Source of the DNA: Pseudeuparius sepicola
Taxonomy: Eukaryota > Arthropoda > Insecta > Coleoptera > Anthribidae
DNA: 64,000 nucleotides
Direction of reading: 5' to 3'
Assembly: GCA_963920635.1 (NCBI GenBank)
Contig: OY987299.1
Location: forward strand, 125,675,373-125,739,372
Under the pieces are notes generated by a model. It saw only the letters and a program-made list of their open reading frames with translations, made no database searches and was not told where the DNA came from. Position 1 is the stretch's first letter, and each line of letters begins with the position of its first letter. The translations under genes were made by a program, and so were the position numbers. Below are positions 44,314-55,500 of this stretch, one piece after another.

Positions 44314-47037
44314 ATGGTGGACTACAGCAAATGGAAGAATATCGAGGTATGGTTAACTTTCATTCGTAAAATCGGCCCCGAAGTATTTTTTTCCGACAGA
44401 TTTCCGACGATGAAGACGACGTTCATCCTAACATCGACACTCCGTCGCTTTTCCGTTGGCGGCACCGGGCGAGGATCGAACGTATGGAAGAAAGGGAAAA
44501 AGAACACGAGGAAAACGAAAAGAAAAAGGCTGACAACAAGAAAAAATTGGCAGAAGCAAAAGAAAAGTTGGAAGCCGCCACAAAGGCCAATGCTTCGAAC
44601 ATTGAAGAACTGAGGAAAGCAGTGAAAATCCTTGAAGATGAGGGTGAAAAATTGAAGCAACAAGATGAGGAAATCAAGAAGAAAGACAAGCTTACGCCAT
44701 GGAATGTGGACACTATCAGTAAGCCTGGATTCGCTAAAACTGTCATCAACAAAAAACCTTCGCACCCGAAAGAAGAACCGCTTACTGACGAACAAAAAGA
44801 AGCCCGCATGAAGAAATTTATAAAAGAAAATGAAAAAGACTTAAAACACTATGGCATGCTTCAGAAATATGATGATTCTAGGGCTTTCCTCAAACAACAC
44901 CCTCACCTCGTTGGCGAGAATACCGCAAACTATTTGGTTATTTGGTGTATAAATCTGGAGATGGAGGAGAAGCACGATCTTATGAAACACGTGGCACACC
45001 AAACTATTTGCATGCAGTATATTTTAGAGCTGGCGAAGCAGTTGGATTATGACCCGAGGGCATGCGTAGATGCATTTTTCTCAAAGATACAAGTTGCTGA
45101 AGTCGAGTATAAAAAGTCGTTTGACGACGAATTGGACGCTTTCAAAGAGAGGATATGCAAGAGGGCCGCCGAAAAATTGGATGAAGCTTTGAAGGTAAGT
45201 TTTCAAATAAATTGGAAAAAACACTACTATGAATCAAATACAGGATGATTTTTTTAGGTCTACCGCCGCCATTTTCTCGCTTATTTTACGCCCTACAAAA
45301 AAAAGCGTAAGAAACAAAAATGTTGCAATTTTAGACAGCTAAGTGGTGCTGCAAAAGAAATCGGCATCCATGGCCAACTTGTCGCACAATATTAAAAAAA
45401 CCTCAAATTGAGCAAAACTATTAATAGCCGTGGAATGTTTATTTTAAGAGACAGAGGAAAACGTTTATATTGAAAATTGATGGCACTGAGAAGCTTTATC
45501 CATCCACATAGTCAGACAGTTTCAGCAAATTACACAGGGTCTTCGGCTCTCTTGAGATCATGAAAATTTTTGTCGATTCTAAGTTTTCTTAGTACAGTGC
45601 GAAAAGTTGGGCATGGAGGACCATTCCATTTTTAAAGTTGCCTCGCTGACCAAAATTGCCATATTTTGTTTTCTTACGTATTTTCTGTGCGGCCTAAAAT
45701 AAGCGAGAAAATAGCTTAATAAGAAATAAACAAAACAAAATTCATAGCCTCAAGAGAGCCGAAGACCCTGTGTAATTTGCTGAAACTATCTGACTACGTG
45801 AATGGATAAAGCTTCTCAGTGTCATCAATTTTCAATATAAAAGTTTTCCTCTGTCTCTTAAAATAAACATTCCACGGCTGTTAATAGTTTTGCTCAATTT
45901 GAGTTTTTTTAATATTGCGCGACAAGTTGGCCATGGATGCCGATTTCTTTTGCAGCACCACTTAGCTGTCAAAAATTGCAACATTTTTGTTTCTTACGCT
46001 TTTTTTGTAGGGCGTAAAATAAGCGAGAAAATGGCGGTGGTAGACCTAAAAAAAATCATCCTGTATATCAATTTTTTATTATGACCAGGAAAAAGATTGA
46101 TATTCTATGCCAACAAAATAGACATTATTGATAATAATTTAAACTGACGACAATTTGAATCTTATCAATAAACAAAATAAACAATCCACTGGAGCTAATT
46201 TGTAATCAATTAAAAATACTCGTGGTGAAGTTTATTTTTTAACTTTCGGCCTTTCATATAAAATTATGCATTTGAAAAGTTGTAATCAGTGGAAAGGTAA
46301 CAATGATTAATAAAATTTATGAGTATTTGCGTTAATTCAGAAATTATACAAATGTTGAATTTTTCCGTGAGGCACAAGGCACAACAAATATTTTGCATAA
46401 AATTGTATACAGGGTGATTCCTTTACTTCTTGGACACTTCAAAGGTGATAGAAAACCGTAAAATATGACTTATTTGTGGTAGGTATCACTTATCCACAAC
46501 TGCCTTGTTTTTGAAGTACCTACAGGACGTTTCAATGCTCAAAAATTTTAACATTTTTAACTTTTAACGCACAATTTATTTCAAATTTACCCGTTATTAA
46601 AGCAAAAAAATTACAGCATGTTATTGAGTCAGGGTTATATAATATTCTAGAATATAATATATCCTTTACTCAATGGTATTATAGTCAAGATTCACCTTTG
46701 TTACTAGTGATTTTTGGTCGGAAAACAAGTGAAAACTGACCAGTTGTCTCCTTGACTGCCTTAGGAAGCAGAAGAAGAGGAGAAACAAAAACGCCTGGGC
46801 CCTGGAGGCTTGGACCCAGTGGAAGTATTCGAATCGCTCCCGGAATCCCTGCAGAAATGCTTCGAAACCCAAGACATCCAACTGCTGCAAGAAGTCATCG
46901 GTACCTTAGAACCGGAACAAGCCAAGTACCACATGAAGAGGTGTATCGATTCCGGCTTGTGGGTACCAGATGCCAAGAAGAAGGAAGAAGAGAAGGGGGG
47001 ATCTGGTGATGAGGCCGAGAAGTCTGACGAGTCATAG
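44314..47037 (+). CDS. Cdc37: HSP90 co-chaperone CDC37, 3 exons
   Basis: CDC37 delivers protein kinases to HSP90 in the cytosol. The exons are 44314-44346, 44400-45194 and 46765-47037, giving 366 aa against 378 in human. The start MVDYSKWKNIEISDDED includes the conserved serine at position 13 followed by acidic residues, the CK2 site needed for kinase-client binding. The hallmark NIDTPSLFRWRHRARIERM follows, then a long charged coiled coil (about residues 40-125). The HSP90-binding core follows with HPHLVGENTANYLVIWC and the C-terminal LGPGGLDPVEVFESLPESLQ and LWVPDAKKKEEE. Intron 1 is 53 bp. Intron 2 is 1,570 bp and is half filled by an 0.8-kb foldback element. AATAAA lies at about 47291. 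ROMO1 converges on it 1 kb downstream. Confidence 0.96.
45239..46065. mobile_element. Foldback element (CAGGATGATTTTTTTAGG ends) in CDC37 intron 2
   Basis: 823 bp between TA dinucleotides. The arms are nearly 400 bp each; for example ggccaacttgtcgc in the left and gcgacaagttggcc in the right. It starts 45 bp after the exon 2 donor. Transcribed with CDC37, it should form a long hairpin in the pre-mRNA. Confidence 0.9.
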
Positions 47038-47421
47038 TTTGTTGTACTTTGAAATAACAAATCATTATAGATATTTCCTGCCTTTCATGTTTAATTTTAT
47101 TTTAAGTAAGGTAAATTATATAGATATAGTTTTTTCAGAGTATTATTTAATCGAGCGTTGATGCGGTATATAAATATATTGTCTTGTTTCAACAAATTAT
47201 AAATTATCGTATAAAGGAAACTACTGCCTCGTGATTTTCTCTCAGTTTTAGTGTAGTCGATTTTTAGGTGTATTTCTAAATGTTTTGTAAATAAATCGAC
47301 ACACGCACAGTTTTCGTTTTTATTGGTGGTGGATGGGTACAATGCTTCTTTTTAGTGTCGGGTTGCCGCGAAGAATGTGCTTTGGACAAACTATGACAGA
47401 ATTTTTCGTTTTTTAATTGTT

Positions 47422-47766
47422 GCTATTTATACGTCCGACGTATATAATAGTCTGTAAACGTCTTGTGCTTTCATTGAAGAGTTGTGAATGAAAAAAAGAA
47501 TATCGAAATACAGGAATTATTATAAATAAAGGACTTTCTTGAAATTTTAAAAGATTTATGCCTTGTTTATGTACGCTATTTTTGCCAGACATTCGGCGCT
47601 AAAACTTCGGGAAGTCCATAACGCTCCTTATTGCAACGTTTACTTCGGACGTGTATAGAGTTAAATCTCAGGTTAAATATATGTCCAATGAGGTCACGTG
47701 ACTTAACTCGCCAATGAGGGCACAAGACGAATACCAACTTTTATATACGTCGGACGTATAAATAGC
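47422..47766. repeat. Inverted-repeat element with ATACGTCCGACGTAT palindromes
   Basis: GCTATTTATACGTCCGACGT at 47422 is matched by ACGTCGGACGTATAAATAGC at 47747-47766. Each arm is itself a near-palindrome. It lies between the convergent CDC37 and ROMO1 genes. Confidence 0.7.
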
Positions 47767-48041
47767 GACTTTGTTTTCTAAAGTACCTTGTAAGTATTGG
47801 AACTGCAAAATCGTTAGGTTATTTATTGTTAGCAATGGTTCGTGTTTGATGAATTCCGATTTTTTGACAGTGGGATTGGCACAAAAGCCATGTAAGAAAT
47901 AGTCCAAAAAAAGCAATAGAACACTGCCAATTTATTTGATCAGTACTTTACAAAATGACTATAACTGTCTTCTACTTACAATTTTATTATAAATATAGTA
48001 ACAAAAAATCTACTTTAGTAGCATAATCTCCAACTTCACAG

Positions 48042-48352
48042 TTAACATCGTATACCCGACCCTATCGCCAAAAACGTTCCAAAGGACCCCCCACCTTGGA
48101 GCATCACTTTACCCACTGTATTCACCAGTTCTTTTCCTCTCATACCAGACCTAAAACCGCATAAGTTTCACAAAAGAAATAAAGAGAAATATGTAAAAAA
48201 AAGTATGAATTCACCTACCGTAAAGCCGAGAACCCTCCGAAAAGCGCTCCACTAGCTAATCCCACGCAAAACCCAAGCATGAACCCCATCTTCATCTTGT
48301 CGAAGCAGGAAGGGGGTTGTTGACCATAAATTCCTGTAGGCACTGCAGGCAT
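48042..48352 (-). CDS. Romo1: ROMO1, reactive oxygen species modulator / TIM23-associated protein, 2 exons
   Basis: ROMO1 is a small inner mitochondrial membrane protein that modulates reactive oxygen species and, with the TIM23 translocase (yeast homologue Mgr2), protein import. The minus-strand exons are 48352-48219 and 48150-48042, giving 80 aa against 79 in human. The protein starts [21 protein letters not shown] glycine-rich transmembrane helix follows (about residues 23-44, [20 protein letters not shown]), then [20 protein letters not shown], and a second hydrophobic glycine-rich segment ends [12 protein letters not shown]. The donor is GTAGGT and the acceptor TTTTAG, with a split CG|G codon. 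A minus-strand AATAAA lies at 47988-47983. A small gene in an otherwise repeat-rich gap. Confidence 0.94.
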
Positions 48353-48775
48353 TTTGCTAAAAAGAGCAATAGGGTTCAATTCAACATAACCTAAAATTAC
48401 GGTGGCTATTCTGTCCTAAAATATATCGAATTTGATTATACTTACAGAGCTTTTCCAAAATTTTACGAGGGTATCAAGCACCGATTGTCAGAAAAATGAA
48501 AAATGCGTTAGCTGAAAAATTTAAAGATTTTCTCGTTTTTTATTTTCACATGACAAAAATTTTCAGGGAGGTAGGCGGTCGTCAAAACGAAGAACGCACT
48601 GACTGAAGTTAGTAACGAAGCAAAAAATTTTAGAAATCAGTTTTGCTATAAATAGATGCAGTGTTGCTAATGAACGAAACCCATACTTTGGTACTTCTAA
48701 AAAAATTATTTTTTTAGTCTTGGACTCATAAGAGCATATAAAACAACTAGCAGGTACACTCCTCAGGGCGGGAAA

Positions 48776-49112
48776 ATTCTGCGCACCTGTTCGCGCAGCC
48801 GCCATGTGGGAATAGATTCTGTCAAATTGATGCAGTGTCGGGGCGATTGGGCAGATCTTTTTTTGGCTGTATGAGAGATATTACAGTGCCGTGGAGGGTG
48901 CTTTTTTGTAAATAATTGTGCTTTTTGCTATATCTTTAAATAAAGAATCCCAGGAAGGAGGAAAAGCTGCTTGTGCTTACCACACACTATATACTTTACT
49001 AAACTACTCTGTATTTCTGAATTGATTTTCCCGACTACACCTCTGATTTTCTATTCCACCAATATGGCTCAAGGTCATTGAATTTGCGGATGATTACTCA
49101 AGAGTAAGTTAT
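48776..49112. repeat. Dispersed repeat, copy 2, inverted relative to copy 1
   Basis: Inverse counterpart of 31862-32240. Also contains ttaaataaagaatcccagga. No coding sequence. It lies just upstream of ROMO1's start (minus strand). Confidence 0.82.
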
Positions 49113-50019
49113 AATGCTGATGCTCTGGACTACATCATCGATTTTATCGTTGAAATCTCTTAGGATTTTACTGGACTTATCGTGAAAAATTGACCTTGAA
49201 AAAAGTTCGAAAGTTCGGCCATAAAGTTTCTTTGTTTGCCAAACGCTGCCAAAGTAATATTTATGTTGGCATTGAATAATTCACTATTTACTATTTAGTG
49301 TCACTATTTGCTGTTTTGTGATAGAAAGATGAAGAGGAATAATATAGTCAAATTATTTTAAGTAGTCCTTACTGGGACTGTCAATTGGTAATTTCGCCAT
49401 CCTAAGTTGGCATTAATGCAGCAACCGGGTAATAAGTCCAGGTCAGTAACGAGCTTATTTGCACAATGAATAACTACTAATAACACGAACAAGAACAACA
49501 CAGATAAAGTCTGAACCCTTTTGAACGATCCGGAAAACCTTCACGGTCACTTCACAACACCGAAATAAAATTTGCCTGAGTACGCACCAGTCGCACCACA
49601 GACGCAGCCGCGAGTAGCTGATTATACCAAAATACCAAATTGAAAGTGTTTCCGAGACTTTTGAAATTATTATTAAAATGAGTTGTAGTCGTAGTTATTT
49701 TTATTTGTAGAGGCATAAACCTGATTGCAATAGGGTTATTATTTTATTATGTTCTTTTTTTCGTACTTGGGTAACTTTTCACATCATAAATCAATGATGA
49801 GAGACGTCATTAACTGGTTGAGACACATATACCAATGCTATACCCATGGTTAACAGAAAATTCCTAGGGATTTTGTGGAGAATGTCATCTGACAAAATCG
49901 GGACTTCTTACAGTAATCGGGGTATACCACCGCAATCAACGATACCACCTCAGAAAAATAAAGATACCACTTAATCTAACTGAGGAATTTTCTGGGATCA
50001 GCACCATAGATATCATATA

Positions 50020-51520
50020 TACAGGGTGACCGTATTTCGAATCTATGCATGGGGATCTTGGTTATCTTAAGAGATACGAGGTCGGTTAGATTGGGGCAAA
50101 GTTGCGAAATTTGATGCCGAGTAACCTGGTAAAAAGAAATTTTGGCTGGCCCTTTTCGTTTTGAAAATAATGCGAAAAAATTGAAAATTGTCGTTTTCGT
50201 TTTTATTTTTTTAAACGAAAACGTATGGCGCTGGACATTTCTAAGTTAAACATTATTAAGGCACTTTTCTACAAGGAATCTAAAAATATGACCTCGCATT
50301 TTTTTCTCGTCTCTCTGGACAAAGATTATGACGATCGACTTTTATTTTTCTTAGGGGCGCCACATTGGATTTTTGCATTTTTGAAAAGAGGATTTTTTCT
50401 GGTTAAAATGATATGTCACACAATATACTTTACTTTGTTTTTCTTGCCGTAATATCAAATTAATCGTTTTTGCATAGAGTGCCTTGGAAACATATGCCCC
50501 ATAATGTTTGACATTTCTGCATAGAATGCCTTGGAAACATATGCTCCATAATATCACATTTGATAGTTTAGTACAATAATTTTAAGTGTCACGGATACTT
50601 TATTTTACTGAAAAATGTCATTTTCACATGAAGAAAAGCGTGACATGATTCAAATTTATTATTCCTCAAATATAAATGATGTCGAAGGGACATTATTGGA
50701 CGAGCCATAAACAATTTAAGGAAACGTGATGCATTGTGCCTTGAGGAACAAGGAGGACAAATTCAACATTTATTGTAAAACAGGATTGTCTACTCGTCTA
50801 GGTTTTTGTTGTTCTTGTGTTTCCAGTTTGACTTTTTTAGTGTTAATGTGTTATATGGCAAATGACGAATAAATAACAAGGTCTCAGATCACACTCTCGT
50901 GGTACGTTTATGATTTATTTAATCAATAAATTTAACATTAACTGAATTTTTACTGAACCGTTAAACGATATTCCAAAGCACATTTCGCAACAATGGGTAA
51001 CTAGGCTTATGTTTCCAAGGCACTCTATGCAAAAACGTTAAACATTATGGGGCTTACGTTTCCAAGGCACTCTATGCAAAAACGATTAATTTGATATTAC
51101 GGCAAGAAAAACAAAGTAAAGCATAATGTGTGACATATCATTTTAACCAGGAAAAGATCCTCTTTTCAAAAATCCAATATGGCGCCCATAAGAAAAATAA
51201 AAGTTGATCGTCATATCTTTGTCCACGGAGGCGGGAAAAAAATGCGAGGTCATATTTAGATTCCTTGTAAAAAAGTGCCTTAATAATGTTCAACTTAGAA
51301 ATGTCCAACGCCATTCGTTTTCGTTTAAAAAAATAAAAACGAAAACGATAATTTTCAGTTTTTTTGGCATTATTTTCAAAACGAAAAGGGCCAGCCAAAA
51401 TTCCTTTTTACCATGTTACTTGGCATCAAATTCCGCAACTTTGCCCCAATTTAACCAACCTCGTATCTCTTAAGATAACCAAGATCCCCATGCATAGACT
51501 CGAAATACGGTCACCCTGTA
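50020..51520. mobile_element. Foldback element (CAGGGTGACCGTATTTCG ends), TA-flanked
   Basis: 1,497 bp between TA dinucleotides, the longest foldback here. The arms are about 500 bp each (left gcatggggatcttggttatc, right its inverse). The centre (about 50560-50990) is not inverted. Lies in the ROMO1-WDFY2 gap. Confidence 0.88.
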
Positions 51521-51582
51521 TAGGTCTCTATGATCAGCACCCAGATTCGGCTTTCTGATTGAGATCCAATTTGGTGACTACC

Positions 51583-52070
51583 CCAGAGATATGGAGTGGG
51601 GAGAATACGCTACAAGCTGCGCGAACTGCCTAATAAAAGTGGCGGCCGTATTAAACCAACTTCATCCGTGGTGAGCGTATCATCAGAGCATATAAAACAT
51701 GCTCTGGTATCATCGTTAACAGACTTGTCACTGCAGACTGCCTTAGAGGTCTTTGTTCGCCACGATGCACAGTAAAGGCATCAGCAGCAAAATGCTTTGA
51801 ACAAAGAAATTTATTTGGACTCAAAGTCCAATCAGTCACCAAGTTAAGAATTTTTAACCGCATAAAATATTTCAACATCTGCAAAATCATTAAAATTATA
51901 CAGATGCGCGCCTATGGTGTGCCCAAAATTTCGGCGATTGTTTTTACTAAACTTACCGAAAAAATGATACTATCGGAGGTCTCCTAAACTTATAATTCTT
52001 ACAGCTTAGTACTGCACACGATATTTTCCAAAAACACTGACCATTTCTCTACGTATACGCGACTGAATTT
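51583..52070 (-). repeat. THAP-containing dispersed repeat, copy 2
   Basis: Second copy of the repeat at 31183-31680, same orientation, with a 30-bp insertion near 51680 that contains agagcatataaaacatgctct, itself a hairpin. Confidence 0.72.
51651..52024 (-). pseudogene. THAP zinc-finger gene fragment, copy 2
   Basis: The same two exon-like pieces as copy 1. The start codon is changed to ATA, but the second zinc cysteine is kept (CAVLSCKNY). In the second piece the conserved Trp is replaced (RLKILNLVTDWTLSPNKF), while CSKHFAADAFTVHRGE is kept. The two copies have decayed in different ways, so neither is functional. Confidence 0.62.
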
Positions 52071-52533
52071 AAGATGTCAACGCCCCGACGGGACTACGCG
52101 AATATATGGGCCATCGTCACCATGTGAACGGTGCTAGCCACCGGGTCTACACTGCGTTGTTCTTTGTTGGTCCAGGTCAAAGACATATATAAATATATGT
52201 CTTTGGTTTGGTACCTGTTCCAGTTATCTTGGTCATAATCTGTTCCAAAAATAACAGGAACATCTCTAAGTGAACACAACACAACAAGAAATTCAAAGGA
52301 GTAAAACTACTCAAAAAAGAGGATGAAACTTGAGTAAACTTTGGAAATAATTTTTTTAATGCAATTATACAATTACATTCATGTTTTAACATAACCTATA
52401 CAGTATAAATATAACATTAAAATTAAATTTTTTAACAAACAATATAAATCATAGCACAATTAACTCTTTTTTTCAATAGTATTAATGTAGAATCACATTT
52501 CAGTAATGTCATTTTTTAAATAGATGGTCAGAT

Positions 52534-55500
52534 TCAAAGCAAAGCCGAGATATCCCAGATTTTTATGACGCGGTCTTGGCCGACCGTCACCAGTTTCTTG
52601 CCAGTCTCATCTAAGCTCATCGCGACGACACTGTGCTTGGCATCGTGGAACGTCGCCAACGACAGTCGCCTGGAAGTTTTAGAGTTACGGATCATGCAAA
52701 ATAAATGAATAAAATACCGACTCTTTATCCCGCAGAGCGGTATGGCACGGCTCGCACACCCTAACCGCATATTCAAATCCCATCTGTGGTATTGTTAACC
52801 TTCCCGTAGAACACCTAAAAATATTTTATTATAGAAGAGACGTTTTCCTCCAGAAAATGTGCACACTGTATAGTGTACAGCAGTGGCGTATCCAGGATTA
52901 ACGTCGGGGAGGGGGGGTTTCAATCAGTTATAAGTTATAAATAACAAAACTCTGTCGATAATTGTAATGAATGAAAACAGAACAAAAACATATTTTCTAA
53001 AATAAATAAATATAGGGTGTCCGGAAATAAATGCACCAACTTGAAAAAGTAAAAAGAAAAATCGAAAAAAATGATGAAAAGTTCATATGAACATGGGTCC
53101 GCAGATGTTTGGTTTTCGAGATGCAGGGTGTTGAAATTGAAATTTTGTTTTCGATTTTTTTAATTAACTTTTTGAGATGACAAAATTTTCTTGCAAAATT
53201 TGGTAGCCTAGGTTTTTTTTGGGAAGAGAAGTCATAATTTGGTATTATTTTTGGTGCAATCCATAGAGGGCGCTGCGTACGCTATCATTATTTAATTTAA
53301 TTTGCCCTAACTTTTTTGACAGTAAACTTTTACGACATTTTGTGAATGTATCAATGTATCCTCTTCCCACACCCCATACGTTTTCTAAGCAAAAAAGGTA
53401 TACTTGGTGAATAATGCCAAAGGTGACCGTTTTCGAGAAATTTTCAAATTTCTGCATCGATGCAGGTGCATATTGACAATTAAATTCAAAATAAAATTTA
53501 AATAAACAAGTACATTTATTTTTTGACAGTTTAATTAACTTGTCGTTGTTTTTTTTTGCAAGAAACTTATGTCGTCTCAAAAAGTTACTTAAAAAAATCG
53601 AAAATAAAATTTAAATTTCAACACCCTGCATCTCGAAAACCAAACATCTGCGGACCTATGTTCATATGAACTTTTCGTCATATTTTACATTTTTCTTTTT
53701 AATTTTTTAACTTATTACCGGATACCCTGTATAACAAAAATAATTCTTCTTCGAACCAGTAAAATCTATATCACAAAAATCAAGTATTCTTTTTTTGGTC
53801 TTGAGCTCGTCAAATATCTCCTCTGGAGATATAATGGGTATTTCAGGGTAAACATAAAGGAGTGTTAAGCCATTCAGTCGGTTTTCGCTAATATTGTTTC
53901 AAATATAAATTTTTAAAATTTTCAGTTTTGAAAATGTTCTTTCTGGCACACTGTAATTGTGCAAAATATGTTTAGTAGCTTGTTTTGCCTAATTTACGGT
54001 TACGCGCTGCGACCGACGGAGTGTGTGCATAATATACGGCGGCGCGTTCTCAAATCTACTGCATAGGTTTTAATTTCGAGAAGACAAGATGAAACTAATA
54101 ACAAATTGTAGATGTTTGATGTTCACTGCATTTTGAGATTAGGCCAGGAGTATATAATTTTTTGTATTATTAATTTTGATATTAAAAATCTCGTTTATCT
54201 TGACAGCCCCCTTTCCCCCCCCCCCCCCCCCCTGAATATGCCACTGGTGTACACTGTATAAAAGTACTATCAAAATTGATAAACTTTAAATCTGTCATGG
54301 CAATCTATGACATCGTAACATAAATACAAAACGTCAAATTAGCCATGAAACTGACAGCAAGAACTGCCACAAGGTAGTCTTTGTGTCAAATTAAAAACTG
54401 CATTGAATATAGTGGCCAATTCGTATGTCGTGCAGGGCCGCACTTAGACAAACTTGTATGTCGTTTTGTACGTCTCTGTCGGCACTAGCCCAAACCTGAC
54501 GTTACCTACCTCTCGCAGACGGCCTTGCCGCAATGTCGGCAGTGGTGCTGCCGCAGGCCGAGCTGCCTCTGGTCCATCATGGCGCGCACGTTCCAGAAGA
54601 ACGGCCTGCCGCAGAGCTGGCACAGGTCGGCCTCGGCCCACTCGGGCGTCTCCTGGCGGGGCCTCGTCATGTCCCAGAAGGCGAGCACGCCGTCCTCGCC
54701 CGCCGACACCAGCTGCTTGGTGCTCGACAGGTAGTGAAGGGCGGAGACCTACGACGATATTCCGACTGAGTAACGGCCGCGACGCGTCTCGTAAACTGAG
54801 CAATAATTTGCCACACATTAAGACCTTATATACAGAAACGGTTTTGTAAATATTGATTTAACATTTAAGTATTATTTGTAACAAAAATTAGTAATTATTC
54901 TGTTAATGGTTTTAAACTAAAATGAAGGTACCTACTCAATGTGTTTTTTTTTTAACATGTATTTTATAGCATTTTACTTAAAGAGGCATAATTGTACTTT
55001 ATTCTTTCTTCCATTTAGACAATAATAAATTGCAAAATTGTTAATTTCGATTTTGAATCAAATTTTTCGAATAAGTAAACATAATATTAGTAGTAGTAGT
55101 ATAGACGTAACTAGGGGGACTAGGGGGGGGCTTAGCCCCCCCTACATTTCTATTAGCCCTCCCTAAAATGTAAAGGATGTGCGAAGATATTATGCTTCTC
55201 GTAAACAGAATATATCTAACATTCTGACAACGCAACGTTACGCAACACGGTGAACACCGCACGCACCTTTTTAAATTCACCAGTTTTGACAAATCCCTTG
55301 CTCTTGCGGAATCTTGCGCCTTGTGCCCCCACAAAATTCGACTGAAATTTAAACGCGCAAGCGAGAGCGAACACACCGTGCCTGCTGCCGAGAGAAAGAG
55401 AGACGAGACGGGCGTCGGAAAATGTACTTTTGCTGTGTCAGACTCCAGACTTTTATTTTGTTATTCATCCAGTGTATTGTTGTTTCGTTATAATATATAT

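Noticed and set aside
44322..44809. Minus-strand ORFs of 157 and 128 aa opposite CDC37
   Set aside because: Antisense shadows of the lysine- and glutamate-rich CDC37 coiled coil (read as Phe/Leu/Ser-rich).
49996..51541. Direct copies of GATCAGCACC on both sides of the 50020-51520 foldback
   Set aside because: They are at unequal distances from the element ends (16 and 12 bp) and TA flanks already explain the insertion, so this is probably coincidence or an older local duplication.
54454..54849. Plus-strand Arg/Pro-rich ORF of 131 aa
   Set aside because: Antisense to the WDFY2 FYVE exon.
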